NCBI GenBank assembly: GCA_963970005.1
Contig: CAXAMN010023361.1
Coordinates: 1,832,986-1,896,985, forward strand
Length of the DNA: 64,000 nt
Direction of reading: 5' to 3'
DNA from: Durusdinium trenchii
Lineage: Eukaryota > Sar > Dinophyceae > Suessiales > Symbiodiniaceae
In this document: piece by piece, positions 46,201-51,639 of the stretch
How the letters are laid out: every line of letters begins with the position of its first letter
Position numbering within the stretch: the stretch's first letter is position 1
Program-made: the position numbers and the translations under genes
Notes under the pieces: generated by a model
Databases searched by the model: none
Seen by the model: only the letters and a program-made list of their open reading frames with translations
What the model was told of the DNA's origin: nothing

Positions 46201-47572
46201 GGTACATGCTACAGCCCATTGCACTGTGTAAAGACAAGTCCATACCAAACTCTCCTTGACCAAGCACAACGCCACGGCAGATCCCTACGGACTTGTGCCC
46301 GGGCAAGTCCACTGGGGTTGTTTGGACCTGGGTTTGCTGATCAAGGGGGGGACAAGTTGTGCATGGGACAATTCATAACCTTTTGTTGGAATAGAGTTTC
46401 CACGAACCTGAGCGGTAATCAACCGTTCGCCTTTGGCTCAAGGCTTAAGGAAAGAGGCGGTAACCTGCTTTTCGTTCACTATTTGTGAGAAAAGCATTTA
46501 CTAACTTCATCATCCACTGTTACTGGCAGGGATATACCCAATGTGCATGTGATATTCTTTAACTTCGTTGATTTCCTCATGTTGCCACCGTGTTGCCATC
46601 TCCAACAGGAAGAGACAGAGAGTCTCCCGAGATGTCTTGAGAAGTTCTTGGCATTCATCCGGGACGTTCCTGACTGCCAGTCAAGAAACAGGGTGAGAGT
46701 AGAGTGTCTTTCCTCAACGGTGGCAGTACACTCCCCTAGCAACAGTTGGAGATGTTCACGCGATTTGTCACTGGGGGTGAGTGTAATCTATTCTATCTAG
46801 TCGGAAAGGAGATTAAGTCGTGAGCAGTTCAGTCCAAAGCCTCGAGTTGGCTTGGGAGACAGATCTGAACGCAGGGGGCGCATTCTTTCCTGCAGAAATG
46901 GATCTGGTTTGTAGCGAACTGAATCATCAGAAAAGATCAGACCAACACTGAAGAGCTACAGTGCATGGACACCTTTGTGACCGAACTTTTTCGATTTGAC
47001 ACCCAGCAACTTTCTGCCCACACCAAAGGGAGAACCAATAGTGGCCCTCTCTCGCTCTCTCGTTCTCTTGCCCTCTCGCCTTTCGTCGCTTTGCGCGGTT
47101 TGCGCCCACGCCTTTGCTTCGCAGGAGCAGATTGTGATTTTAAGCAAGTGCTACCCTTCCAGGCTGGGCTGACCAGATGAGCCACATAAAGGCAGATCGA
47201 AGGGTCTCCGTCTTCCTATCCTGATACCCCAAATGGACCTGTGATGAAGCAGTTCCGACTCACAGAGTCACAACTGCTCTGGTCTGATTCTTTTCTGGGG
47301 TGCCCAACACTCATGAAGAAAGAAGGAAGAGTTAAGCCAGTTAAGCATCTAGAGTCCTAGAGCTGGATCTCACACCATTCAAATTGTCAGAAAGGATGGC
47401 CTCTCCAATAGAGGATCTTGGCAATCCCCAAGTTGTTTTTTTTGGCCCAGCAAGGGCACCACCGGTTTCACCGGCAGACGCCCCGACCAGACGCACCGCG
47501 GGCTACTCCCTGCTGAACGAGCGGCGCGTCGTCTCGGTGAACGAGCGCGCGGTGCGGAACCTGCGCGAGATG
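22214..47572 (+). CDS. Deg/HtrA-type serine protease gene (DEG9-like), split into at least 14 exons and interrupted by a Copia element
   Basis: Recognisable exons listed separately spell, in order, the second half of a trypsin-like domain, a PDZ domain and a C-terminal second PDZ-like region. This is the order of plant DEG9. HtrA/Deg enzymes are ATP-independent serine proteases; PDZ domains choose substrates and drive oligomer assembly. Plant DEG9 acts in the nucle(ol)us, but the location here is unknown. The serine motif GNSGGP is intact. The His and Asp exons were not found. Introns are about 500 bp to 11.6 kb, with GT and GC donors in nearly equal use. An 8.9-kb Copia element occupies the intron between 34969 and 46609, in sense orientation. 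Exon order, phases and residue spacing match DEG9 closely, so identity is firm even though some exons are missing. Confidence 0.8.
22997..23035 (+). CDS. Deg protease exon: VSPLDFGPMPSLQ
   Basis: Thirteen codons in phase 0 lie between TTCGAG and a GC donor (GCCCGG). They match VSPxEFGxxPxLQ of DEG9-type proteases. The exon itself starts with GTGAGT, which could be mistaken for a donor, but the residue match and flanking phases decide against that. Confidence 0.75.
23637..23701 (+). CDS. Deg protease exon: VVGYPTGGD motif
   Basis: After GTTCCAG the frame reads DEVSVVGYPTGGDGVSVTEG, then V, ending in phase 2 before GTGCCC. VVGYPxGGDxxSVTxGVVSR is a hallmark of Deg proteases. The codons are very GC-rich compared with the flanking introns. 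Confidence 0.85.
24064..24100 (+). CDS. Deg protease exon: SRIEIQTYEHSG
   Basis: The exon follows CTGTCAG, completes the split Val codon, and reads SRIEIQTYEHSG up to a GC donor (GCCCGG, the same hexamer as after 23035). It matches SRxExxxYxHxx of DEG9 with the expected length. Confidence 0.8.
24639..24665 (+). CDS. Deg protease micro-exon: VDLLAVQID
   Basis: Only 27 bp in phase 0 lie between GCTGAG and a GC donor (GCCACA). They encode the LLxxQIDAA segment just before the serine loop. Its identity rests on exact residue spacing to both neighbouring exons. Confidence 0.8.
25177..25221 (+). CDS. Deg protease exon with the catalytic serine: NPGNSGGPVLNE
   Basis: After the acceptor ACCTGAG the frame reads AAVNPGNSGGPVLNE, ending before GTGGAA. 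GNSGGP contains the nucleophilic Ser and oxyanion-hole Gly of the trypsin fold. Residue spacing to the exons on both sides equals that in DEG9. Confidence 0.85.
25619..25659 (+). CDS. Deg protease exon: DSLLIGVAFQNQQ
   Basis: After CTTTGCAG the frame reads DSLLIGVAFQNQQ and ends in phase 2 (AA) before GTCCCT. This matches (K)xxGxAFQ. The split codon is completed by T of the next exon to give Asn. Confidence 0.75.
26074..26100 (+). repeat. Dispersed 21-22 bp repeat family, single unit
   Basis: GGTTGGAGGCCATCGCTAGT followed by AGGTTT lies in a Deg intron. It is the best preserved unit of the family at 576-634 and 10907-10950. Confidence 0.6.
26446..26523 (+). CDS. Deg protease exon: NIGYVIPVPVIEHFL
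   Basis: After GCTCAG the frame reads SQNIGYVIPVPVIEHFLKDT, then DPQERR. NIGYVIPxPVIxHF ends the protease domain of DEG9-type enzymes. The likely end is before GCACGG (GC donor). The following family segment (about GFxxLGIxxQxMEN) was not located between here and 30331. Confidence 0.85.
26524..30330. other. Large intron region of the Deg gene
   Basis: At least one missing Deg exon should lie here. Open frames near 27602-27811 and 28885-29292 are protein-like but do not match the family convincingly. Two similar segments near 27135 and 27220 (sharing CTCATCTGCC/CCCATCAGCC and ACTGGGA) hint at a small local duplication. Confidence 0.3.
26649..26702. repeat. Simple repeat, TA and CT
   Basis: TATATATG blocks, then CTCTCTCTCT, then a TA run. 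It is intronic. Confidence 0.85.
30331..30393 (+). CDS. Deg protease exon, start of the PDZ domain
   Basis: After GACCAG, 21 codons in phase 0 read TEVYVRGLLPLSPAQGLVFP, then G, ending before GTTTCT. This matches the carboxylate-binding edge and the P(L)SPA segment of the DEG9 PDZ domain with identical length to the next exon. Confidence 0.8.
30707..30772 (+). CDS. Deg protease exon, PDZ core: DVLLELENRSISNDGT
   Basis: After ACCGAG, 22 codons read DVLLELENRSISNDGTFYVG, then FQ, ending at a GC donor (GCGAGG). DEG9 has DIILxxDGxxIANDGT at the same place with the same length. Confidence 0.85.
31470..31520 (+). CDS. Deg protease exon, end of the PDZ domain: ERLSFVYLIQLKFPGQK
   Basis: After GCGACAG the frame reads ERLSFVYLIQLKFPGQK in phase 0 and ends before GTGCCA. 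It corresponds exactly to ERIxFSYLxxxKxxGxx of DEG9. Confidence 0.85.
31629..31664 (+). CDS. Possible Deg exon: ANLALETLRRDKK
   Basis: The segment is similar to the LVKVLRxKE strand that should follow, but no splice choice gives a phase consistent with the exon ending at 31520. It may be a coincidence. Confidence 0.25.
32823..32935. repeat. 40-bp minisatellite family, about 2.5 units
   Basis: The units read CTACTAGGAGCAAAGGGCAT, CGCTACTAGGATCAAGGACG and CTACTAGGGGCTCCTGGC. This is one of three arrays in consecutive Deg introns. The AGGAGC and GCTCCT parts are mutually complementary, so single strands could fold. Confidence 0.85.
33563..33601 (+). CDS. Deg protease exon: VPVFPLQPLVPIT
   Basis: Thirteen codons in phase 0 lie between TCTACAG and a canonical GTGCGC donor. 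They match the linker (L/V)xPLxPLVPxH between the PDZ domain and the C-terminal region of DEG9-type proteins. Confidence 0.75.
33986..34392. repeat. Main 40-bp minisatellite array (about 10 units) with an assembly gap
   Basis: The unit is CTACTAGGGGCTCCTGGCAT plus CGCTACTAGGAGCAAGGACG. Units differ mostly in the CAT/CCTTA/CCATA variant before TACTAGGAGC. Ten Ns (34267-34276) sit inside the array, so the true copy number is unknown. The array lies in the Deg intron between 33601 and 34928. Confidence 0.95.
34267..34276. other. Assembly gap, 10 Ns
   Basis: Ten undetermined bases lie within the tandem array. Ten is a conventional placeholder, so the real length is unknown. Confidence 0.99.
34928..34969 (+). 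CDS. Deg protease exon: PWFLYGGMLFVVLT
   Basis: After TCTGCAG, 14 codons in phase 0 read PWFLYGGMLFVVLT, ending before GTGTCC. This matches PSYFIxAGxVFxxxS/T of DEG9. It is the last exon before the intron that holds the Copia element. Confidence 0.75.
35356..35474. repeat. 40-bp minisatellite family, about 3 units
   Basis: This array follows a CT-rich run and has the same units as at 34 kb. It lies in the next Deg intron, upstream of the Copia insertion. Confidence 0.9.
35475..37515. other. Left part of the Deg intron before the Copia insertion
   Basis: Includes TA runs near 36770. A GC-rich stretch at 36880-37200 is open in three frames (for example NYQSWGGYSNFGDSMFSASP) and may contain an exon. 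I cannot place it in the Deg protein. An exon equivalent to the PYL(R/H)xEYG segment is missing and may be in this interval. Confidence 0.3.
37516..37554 (+). repeat. Left half of a roughly 85-bp repeat interrupted by the Copia element
   Basis: CCTATTACCAGTAACAGTTG and the following bases up to TCACT align with 51934-51969, which continues uninterrupted. The segment carries CCAGTAACAGT, the inverted complement of ACTGTTACTGG at the right end of the same repeat (46518-46528). Confidence 0.75.
37550..37554. other. 5' target-site duplication TCACT of Copia element 1
   Basis: TCACT directly precedes the 5' LTR and is repeated directly after the 3' LTR (46476-46480). The paralogous empty site at 51965-51969 has it once. 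Five bp is the usual size for Ty1/Copia integration. Confidence 0.85.
37555..37678 (+). repeat. 5' LTR of Copia element 1 (124 bp)
   Basis: It runs from ACAAGTTGTGCATGG to CTGCTTTTCGT. It matches 46352-46475 at 122 of 124 positions. It is short for a Copia LTR and its ends are not the usual TG...CA. It contains TTTGGCTCAAG (37635-37645), the last 11 bases of the dinoflagellate spliced leader. Confidence 0.92.
37679..37692 (+). promoter_or_regulatory. Primer-binding motif GGTTATCAGCCGTA of element 1
   Basis: These 14 bases sit directly after the 5' LTR and are identical to 56494-56507 upstream of the unrelated second element. The position and conservation fit a minus-strand primer-binding site. 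The complement contains CTGATAA flanked by GG and CC, the shape of a tRNA anticodon arm. Priming by an internal tRNA segment, as known for Drosophila copia, is therefore possible. Confidence 0.65.
37814..38968 (+). CDS. Extra ORF of Copia element 1 with a HAD-like hydrolase domain (384 aa)
   Basis: The ORF starts at ATG 37814 (an in-frame TTG lies 12 bp upstream) and ends 91 bp before the gag-pol ATG, in a different frame. Residues 1-210 are basic, then Pro/Ser-rich, with an acidic stretch near 115-140; they are probably disordered. Residues about 215-345 have HAD-superfamily layout: motif I RVSIDYNGVLN (Asp222 as nucleophile, but Asn at 224 where phosphatases have Asp), motif II LGITSYIG (Thr265/Ser266), motif III SKRDKG (Lys306 or Lys309) and motif IV YHIDDRSD (Asp323-Asp324). 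The tail is basic. HAD enzymes transfer phosphoryl groups or act as other hydrolases; the substrate is unknown. The Asn224 change suggests altered chemistry. I know of no standard Copia protein of this kind. Confidence 0.6.
   Translation: MPRGERGGQKTKRAKELARLASEGLHQPKSAPSSATGVARVSRIEQEIALLYTQPNHPENPPRRPRSPSRSPLRVTPVPIESSVVSSSSTAVGPVGQPKKKLRLPCGEPQDSEVVTQEGELVEVGVEEEDLVEVEEEIPPVVVTQAKLRSKAKAKPKPLASSPAATPSEVSAPVLSVPIPSVLKPNPKIRSTVAAEPVNPKSERTTTSGVGKGSPEYRVSIDYNGVLNVSQAGDSECEGIHPHNVEFLRQFLAEQSPTGFKLGITSYIGLHGAHSKSRRDSLQTAVREFNKDQPEGQKLGLRIVSKRDKGAFLQHTQCFYHIDDRSDILDGVLSPIRTVLIRPKGNHPRHTRRNSLREALQAIARERVQPVIPERSFRQLWLEL
39060..45257 (+). CDS. Copia element 1 gag-pol polyprotein, up to the frameshift in RT
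   Basis: A 2,065-residue frame from ATG 39060. Ser-rich start; coiled coil about residues 170-300; gag-like region starting LKLPALPETASQYRSWK; CCCH finger at 680-698 (C-x7-C-x5-C-x3-H); protease DTGAG with Asp748; integrase zinc site from His995 to CDTC; integrase core Asp1049, Asp1110 in SDRAPE, and Glu1141, a spacing of 30; reverse transcriptase with Asp1894 (DAKKAYLQAP) and YVDD 1984-1987. A 19-residue repeat (EESSPAPGAGGSL) lies before integrase at about 41862-41960. The last roughly 35 codons after 45153 are out of frame. True sequence continues in the overlapping frame at 45154-46048, so this frame ends by a +1 G in a G7 run. Confidence 0.92.
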   Translation: MEEDSSTSFQVTTSSSDPSNQAFGIAAVVGEADREHSSESSSRRIRVRRSPSFQRRTSGSPHPASQRPPRGRMMVPAGSPAGSPDSMERGTVELSLPIPRAVDVAATQVFHDQRSIDATMQASRDHTFVDARELSSQVYHDQRSVAVDQRSVTLHQHVHNPDPQFIGNLAATAATSELEARAASAVADIRVEATNVVAGARAETETARAQLELARQENATLVQQVQSLESVRQENALLLQQLQSGDSNATGIHELHKQLLHITERLGRMEFKMDQYQQATQDALQEVYQLIPQDLNIPPGTPVHRLDDDEEEEFDLFGGAANTGNGYPGGGGGVPPVGLSEQQERDGSDHPGDIESRCLRTKDLHTLKLPALPETASQYRSWKNSVRTMILAFDLSPEGLISQWLTPAFNARGMEIEKLQVSSDDFPRLDRVLASSLCKPESLRSIFGLKIQSYVESCEASGEQIRGRVIINLVATEFDTSAAAGAISSSLELFQLPAPGDSASSLRAWRDKVLYILSQLPTTQRPNADLMSQWAYSTLKRHPLMRRVIDQYHLSALGSFQRSFEALWQGVDATLLEAQHDANAQSIRDDLKRGPLVGKKANAMPGTKGDGKSKSPPGQGKGPQPNKSSKAGNSTGKGNGGNPAPAKSDANQPKSAPSGTGKGNSKAKPLSPAEKAKSVCIYFMKNRCMRGDQCPYSHTMPPSTTPQPKAKSSGTGLLAKAAVALVATAPTVTAMPSAPAQYLDVVGDTGAGEHLASVESLGRQGLNVDLFVTDTTAPVHFLTGGGQRSGTQTVGLWAKEFDRLQNYYLLPGCPVALSIGQLVQNEGYSFVWQPALMPRLIPPTTQCHVAIDGPLLEATRIEHHVPIFRLTVDATYGLPAAAASDVHVGGGGADDAVLVDPVVGSDHHPSAVPASDEPPAFEDGWDVDQVRLYLEEESSPAPGAGGSLGVEEESSPAPCAGGSLEVEPPSVDRSSVDQSGHKEGDDEEVEHLSRHHLMTHLPKSRLCDTCKQAKLYEVPHRREAHQSKHLKAIRAAEEPTFFMEKLSCDHIIVKDEIGHRGETCTWVMVDVYTGFVSMVPCKTKSADEIEMAIRRFCGKRKPGIVQVSSDRAPEIKKALRNLGYASEPAAPYQKIKNALAESTIRTIKGMTSSILLHSGLEQQYWPLAQQYLEWAYNITTPVRGLEEDSGVVSKYELAMGYDIECLKVPFGALVWYKEPFHATYAPKGEPALFLGAELVDGMLFKGNYRVWPLEHFNQGIFKEFVSRSLAIPNGEWRFPARIDERLPEQDHIEVAEKDMEYEPSVAPEAYDDHDIQGEPSGLEDVPRGDSMVEAPKSPVDAAEEPAAKEPVAEAPVTEESGTKEPAKEPASGRTRRHRSITDLRIAAYGKTPGCDGCAFSTYYHSKACRKRFDALLDEYEPSSSSKGKPLGGVAHVDSDAETVHDDDYLALTTPITGKQMEGIYLEKGSEVVASIYLQELETNPKAEDELATKLALVMHSCTEPPKKKTRPKEKWFVEFCCSENSSCCRVAEACGIPYLGLSEEFGDLRDPVVIEQVMYWFIETSANGAAIDLWGSIPCGPYSPLQNLNVAVQGESYLEKLDDKRSDTLLLLDHFCQLAEVAVESGGSASFEWPLCNGGWKEEEVVQMILHFAMYSCYPSGCGVSLEINGLHPLKEWRVVTTSKRLAAHLDTFRCNHGHGHVHDPIEGGSMAKKSGIYNTKMAVAILSALNPEKAVEGIPAMPTIHGAIAHQERGVLMAQTVLGMVHTPLSRQELFNHPQGRAKIKEEADEMRELHVWDDDEVYEVEELRATARREGWKIHIAEAMPIGSIKNSESTDKAKLKVRLVFRGDDIRDEHNQLALFRELKSIPATIATVNLILWYGLRPNHVVQIADAKKAYLQAPIRSDVPTYVILPREAWLPHWFRRFKRVAARVHKAMYGHPTSGDDWQEYLTEIVVVHLQGDQVEGWPSLWHIKSLNVLVAAYVDDLVVAGPQESVPVFWELLSQFIMVDTIEAPGRYLGRDHLIFELGGDVKSSCLCAIMLSPHTAYMKNSLARLLRCMTHRS
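45147..45153 (+). other. G7 homopolymer at the frameshift site in element 1 RT
   Basis: CTT GGG GGG GAC keeps the gag-pol frame but loses homology after the run. Reading one base back gives GGA CGT CAA GTC and then the expected RT connection and RNase H sequence. One extra G, a sequencing error, or -1 ribosomal slippage would each explain it. Confidence 0.75.
45154..46048 (+). CDS. Copia element 1 RT end and RNase H, in the shifted frame
   Basis: Open to a stop at 46046-46048; the first ATG in this frame is near 45167. It holds the RT tail (LLWLARLSRPDISFAITSLA) and RNase H with the acidic residues in LFADADLAGD, STTEAEIVSA and REDNQAAV, ending with the typical HTGTKDQLADIFTKAL. It has no start of its own, so it is the C-terminal part of the polyprotein separated by the G7 shift. 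Confidence 0.9.
46343..46351 (+). promoter_or_regulatory. Polypurine tract AAGGGGGGG of element 1
   Basis: A purine run directly abutting the 3' LTR, the expected plus-strand primer site. Confidence 0.8.
46352..46475 (+). repeat. 3' LTR of Copia element 1 (124 bp)
   Basis: It differs from the 5' LTR only at the positions equivalent to 37619 (A to T) and 37629 (C to T). It contains the same TTTGGCTCAAG core (46432-46442) and is followed by the TCACT duplication. Confidence 0.92.
46476..46530 (+). repeat. TCACT target duplication and right half of the interrupted repeat
   Basis: TCACT (46476-46480), then a segment including GAGAAAAGCATTTACTAACT and TCATCATCCACTGTTACTGG. It aligns with 51970-52016. 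The right end ACTGTTACTGG is the inverted complement of the left end of the same repeat. Confidence 0.75.
46609..46692 (+). CDS. Deg protease exon just downstream of the Copia element
   Basis: Twenty-eight codons in phase 0 lie between TCCAACAG and a canonical GTGAGA donor. They read EETESLPRCLEKFLAFIRDV, then PDCQSRNR. The segment fits (A)PxxLLEKxLxxMxxxxDxQ of DEG9, which precedes the VVVLSQ strand. It begins 134 bp after the 3' LTR, which shows that the element occupies an intron. Confidence 0.6.
46693..47490. other. Deg intron region
   Basis: The exon for the expected VVxLSQVL strand was not found. The frame after 46692 stays open to a second GTGAGT at 46777, which could be an alternative exon end. 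The rest shows nothing recognisable. Confidence 0.3.
47491..47572 (+). CDS. Deg protease exon: GYSLLNERRVVSVNERAVRNL
   Basis: After CCGACCAG the frame reads RTAGYSLLNERRVVSVNERA, then VRNLREM. It matches GYExxxNxxVVxxNGxxVxNLxxL of the C-terminal PDZ-like region of DEG9 with the same length. The exact 3' border is uncertain, with GC donors nearby. Confidence 0.75.
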
Positions 47573-47888
47573 CCGGGGCCCCTGGGCGCCCCCAGGGCAC
47601 CCTCCGGGGAGGGTGGTGGATGGGAGGTTTCTGGAAATGCCTGACATGTCAGGAAGGTCGCTTTTTACATGACAGGAGAAGGGCCCGGAAGAGACCATGT
47701 TTGGCTTCTTGGTCGTCAAAGGATTGCAAAATGTATTGTGGACAGAACATGTGCAGGTTGATTGCTGGATAAAAAGAACAATAAGATGGAATTAGTTTGT
47801 TTGGCTTCTAATTGTTTATATTTGTTTGCCGGGAGAAAGTTGCAGAGTCCCAGTACGTCCCAGTGCTTAAAGCCCTTGCGGATTCCAG

Positions 47889-47960
47889 AAGATTTGGAAC
47901 CCCATTTCACGCTTGCAACGGAACGTGAATATGACAAATTGATGTCACCCCAATGTATCA
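47889..47960 (+). CDS. Possible further Deg exon
   Basis: The frame EDLEPHFTLATEREYDKLMS, then PQCIIL resembles the segment after NLxxL in DEG9 (acidic, F/Y-rich, ending in a hydrophobic strand), but the phase to 47572 does not fit without an additional exon. Confidence 0.3.
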
Positions 47961-49122
47961 TTCTATATCATTCTATACAGGATATACATGTGTTTATTTT
48001 TTCAATTCTTTTGTGGGTTTGGACATTGTTTTGAGTATATTACATCATGATTAAACCAGACGATGATTTCAACTTTACTTCTGGAGGGATGTACACTTTA
48101 CCTATCGTGGATGAAGACCGACACTCCGTGAGTGGGTTCAGGACCAGCTCATTTGTAACATGTTCGTTCGATCCGTGACCCCATCTTCTTCGGGGCTTCG
48201 GGCAGAGTGGTAGTGGTTATGAAGTGGACGGGGAACTCCCCCATCTTCTTCGGGCCATTCAATTCAAATTCACTTCATAACTCATGGGGCTCTCTCGATA
48301 TGACTGCAAACAACTTGTCAAAAGAGTTGGCTCTCATGTTATACATAGAATTTGGAAAAATCTAAAAGAGAGGAAGAGGAAGAAACAAGAACGCTAAATG
48401 CGGCTACAGAAGAAGGGCAACCCAAATCCTACACCAATAACCTGAAAACCAAAGAAACCTTCATGATCTTCATGGCTTTCACCAGTTTCCGTGTGGACAC
48501 CTCCGTTGGATCCAGGTACGGCTGGATCCAGCTGGAGCCCCAGTTGGGCGAGAAGCCCAAACGGCCGAAACGGTCTCTGCGAAGACGCGCAGATGGGATA
48601 AATATAGACCACCAAATACCGTAGATAGAAACGTTGATCTCCACCAACAACGTATTGGCAACCGCGCCACTTCCTATATTTGGAGACCACTATGATATAT
48701 CAGGTCTCACCCCAACTTTACCTGGGGAGACGCTCGAAAACTCGCGGCAGTGGTGAAACCAGCTGCAGAGGAGGAGCCAAAATCTGCGCTGATATCCTTC
48801 CGCGATTCTTTCCACTTTTCCACCGCCCTCTTGTGGCTGGTGAGCTGGTGACGGATCCACCGGATCCCACGGATCCCACGGATCCGGCCTGAAAGTAGCC
48901 TAGCTACACCAGGGCTGACTTGAGGAGTAGCAACTTAGTAGCAACCTGATGTTTCGGCAGGCCACTGATTTGCCTTTAACTGGCCTTGAATGCCTTCAGT
49001 TCAGCTTTCCCAAGACCCAGGCCCTCGCGGTTTCCGAGAAACTACTGGCATGCCACCTGTTCTGTATCCTCCTGGTAGCACGAACAACCTGGTTATCGTT
49101 GATCTTCACTTCTGGTATGCAG
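47961..49122. other. Unrecognised interval after the Deg exons
   Basis: The final Deg exon and stop should be here or nearby. CCCATCTTCTTCGGG is repeated at about 48180 and 48240, and GTTATGAAGTG is inverted at about 48285. One frame near 48480-48600 is protein-like (RYGWIQLEPQLGEKPKRPKR). Confidence 0.25.
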
Positions 49123-49236
49123 GTCCTGCAGGATCCAAAACTTATCAGGATTTTTATGAGTAAAGCCGATGGTTTGCAAACCAAAAGCGAGGGTTTGGAG
49201 TTCCTTGCGCAGCTCATGGCAGCTCTGACTGAACAA
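49123..49236 (+). CDS. Exon, unassigned + strand gene
   Basis: Thirty-eight codons in phase 0 lie between GTATGCAG and a GTTCCA donor. They read VLQDPKLIRIFMSKADGLQT, KSEGLEFLAQLMAALTEQ. It is a convincing helical coding segment, but the family is not recognised. Confidence 0.5.
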
Positions 49237-51580
49237 GTTCCAGGCAACTCCACTCCACGGAGGAGTTCATCCACTTCAATCTGTTTGGGAAGCCCAAATC
49301 AGTAGCTGAACTAGCTCGTCAGCGGAGATCTTTTTGCTGCACACTGGCTCTCTTGAGCTGGCTAAAGGGTTGAGGGTGTCCACTTGCCCGCTCTACACTG
49401 AGTTAACCGCCTGCTACAGGGGTAAGGCATAGGTCGAAGAAGCCAACTCACCGGTGAGTTCGCATGCAGACCTGCAAGGATCAGGCCACTTGAGCCGAAA
49501 CTGGACGGGCGACAGGTCCAAAAACGAGAGCGATCGGACCGGACCAGCAACAGGTCCTGTGTGGGCAGCGACATGCGAGCGGCCGTCGCCACCGAGACCG
49601 CCGAGGAGGTGAACCAGGACGGTCTCACGGGTCCACAGGCACCGGCCGGGGGGACCCAGACCGGTAGACCGGTAGACCTCACAAAGACCTCTGGGAAGGG
49701 TACATAGACTAGACTATACTCCATTGGGCCAGGGTTCCAAGACCAACACACCATGGAAAAGGCACCAGTTGTGCCCCACAGAGTTTGGAAGATCAGGAAT
49801 TGACGGGACCTTGTGCAGTCGTCGACCACGGTTGGAGGAGGATGCTCCATGTGTCGGAGGATTGCTCCATGCGTCGGGTTGAGCAGCGAGCCATTCGAAG
49901 TACTCCACGGTGTGTGTTCAAGACACCCAGAGACGACGAATGCGACTGGGATATATCTCTACATTGAACCCTTTTTCAACCATAGGTAGATGTGCCAGTC
50001 CCATAGAGTGTCTGAGATGACATGTTCCAGACTCATGACATCCGAGCAAATCAATGCAAATCACAACAAAAAAGCCAATCCATGGTCCGAATTGCACCTC
50101 CAAAAACACCCCTTACACCTGAGGTTCCGACGGACGCTTCCCACCGAATTCGCGCTCGGCGCCGATACTCCGCCCGTCCGCGACGCGACGCCGAACGGGC
50201 GGAGGACGTGATGCGGGTGTATCGTATCCCTGCGGATGCCTCCCTCGATTTGTGGGGAGCCCTGGGCCATCCTGGGCCAGTGGGGGGGATGTAAAGCAAC
50301 TTGAACCAGTTGGCGCAGGTGGGGGAAAAGGACCATGATGCGTTGGCGCTTCCGGATGCCCTGTGTTTTCTTCTGCCGGAGATGGAAGCGATTGAACACC
50401 AACCAACAGATGATCCAAGTCTTCTGGAGATTTGCGGCAAGGGATCCAACATCACATTTTTCAGGATTCATGTTCCAGCTCCGAACCCACCCGGATTGCA
50501 CGGTCGATTTTTTCCAGCCGATGGACCAGTTTGGCCCACAGAACTGCCCGGCTCAGCCAGCCCGCCTTTTCAGCAGATTTCAGCTCGACCGGACGTAAGC
50601 TCTGCCGCCCTTCAATTGGTTCGTAACAGATGCCCCAACTTTACACGAGGAAGAAATTCCACTTGATTGAAGGCGTTCGTGGTCACAGTGCGGCGCGAAT
50701 GTTCACCAATGCGGCCTTTCCCTTGGAATGGACGCGGAGTCATCCCTCCACCTTTGAGGATTAGGCCGGGCCTATTATTTGGATATCAAAAAGAATAGAC
50801 AACAATATACTCAAATAATCTTAAATATTTCGAATATTTACATATTTGGAACCTGTATCTTCCACAATCTTTGACTATAATATTTTATTTTGTTGTTCTT
50901 AAGACACATTTTTAATGAACCAATATGCTCCTGTCATTTGTGACATGGGACTGCATGAGGTAAATCAATGGTCGACGCAATCCAGTCTCAATCTTTTTTC
51001 CAGTCATGTTCCCGAACAAGACGTGGTTGTGAGTCATGTTCCACCGAACATCCATTGGAATAGAGATGGGTATGACACCAGGGTTTCATGCCACAGGTAG
51101 GGATAGACTGATCTAAGGTGCCCTGCATCAGCAGGCCATCGATCGTCCTCCCACCAAGAATGGGTAAAACCTGGCGACGATTTGTTGGAAACTGAAGACC
51201 TACTGACCCTCCTCCTCCTCCTCCTCCTCATCATCATCATCATCATGATCATCATCGTCATCCTCATCCTCATCCTCGTCCTCATCCTCATCCTCATCCT
51301 CATCCTCATCCTCATCATCATGATTTTTCACATCGACATCCACCTCCGCATCCAGATTGCATGGCCTCTGAATCTAGATCGCATAGTACTATCATGTACT
51401 ATGATTATTCTAATGACATCCCTCGCAATTTCAATGTGTGTTCATGGAGATCCGTAAGTCGTGTAGGGTAGTCTATTATTGGACACCCATTGGATGATCC
51501 TGGTCTAAATGGAAAGATACACCAGCTGCCCTGACTCGAGGCGTGAGGGCTCAACGTGAAGGTCGACACTTGGCGTCCGG
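49237..51580. other. Unrecognised interval
   Basis: Protein-like frames occur near 50100-50290 (DVMRVYRIPADASLDLWGAL) and 50320-50460 (EKDHDALALPDALCFLLPEM), possibly exons. The AT-rich block at 50770-50910 has no coding features. Confidence 0.25.
51209..51330. repeat. Microsatellite, CTC/CAT trinucleotides
   Basis: CTCCTC units pass into CATCAT and then a CCTCAT hexanucleotide run. This gives poly-Leu/Ile and poly-Met/Arg shadow frames. Confidence 0.9.
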
Positions 51581-51639
51581 ATGTCCCAGCACGACTTTGC
51601 AGAGATCAAAAGCAGGCTTGCAGAAGCAGCCCCAAGGAA
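51581..51639 (+). CDS. Exon-like segment, possibly a first exon
   Basis: From ATG 51581 the frame reads MSQHDFAEIKSRLAEAAPRK and could end at the GTGCTGG donor (51640). It is protein-like and amphipathic. No family is recognised. Confidence 0.35.

Larger units (their letters stand above)
37555..46475 (+). mobile_element. Complete Ty1/Copia LTR retrotransposon (element 1), 8,921 bp
   Basis: Order: 5' LTR, primer-binding motif, extra ORF with a HAD-like domain, gag-pol polyprotein (coiled coil, gag, CCCH finger, protease, integrase, reverse transcriptase), frameshifted RNase H frame, polypurine tract, 3' LTR. Protease-integrase-RT-RNase H order defines Copia. LTRs are 98% identical, indicating a recent insertion. 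It lies in sense orientation in an intron of the Deg protease gene and interrupts a small repeat. The single G-run frameshift is the only obvious coding defect. Autonomous activity depends on whether that shift is real or bypassed. Confidence 0.92.
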
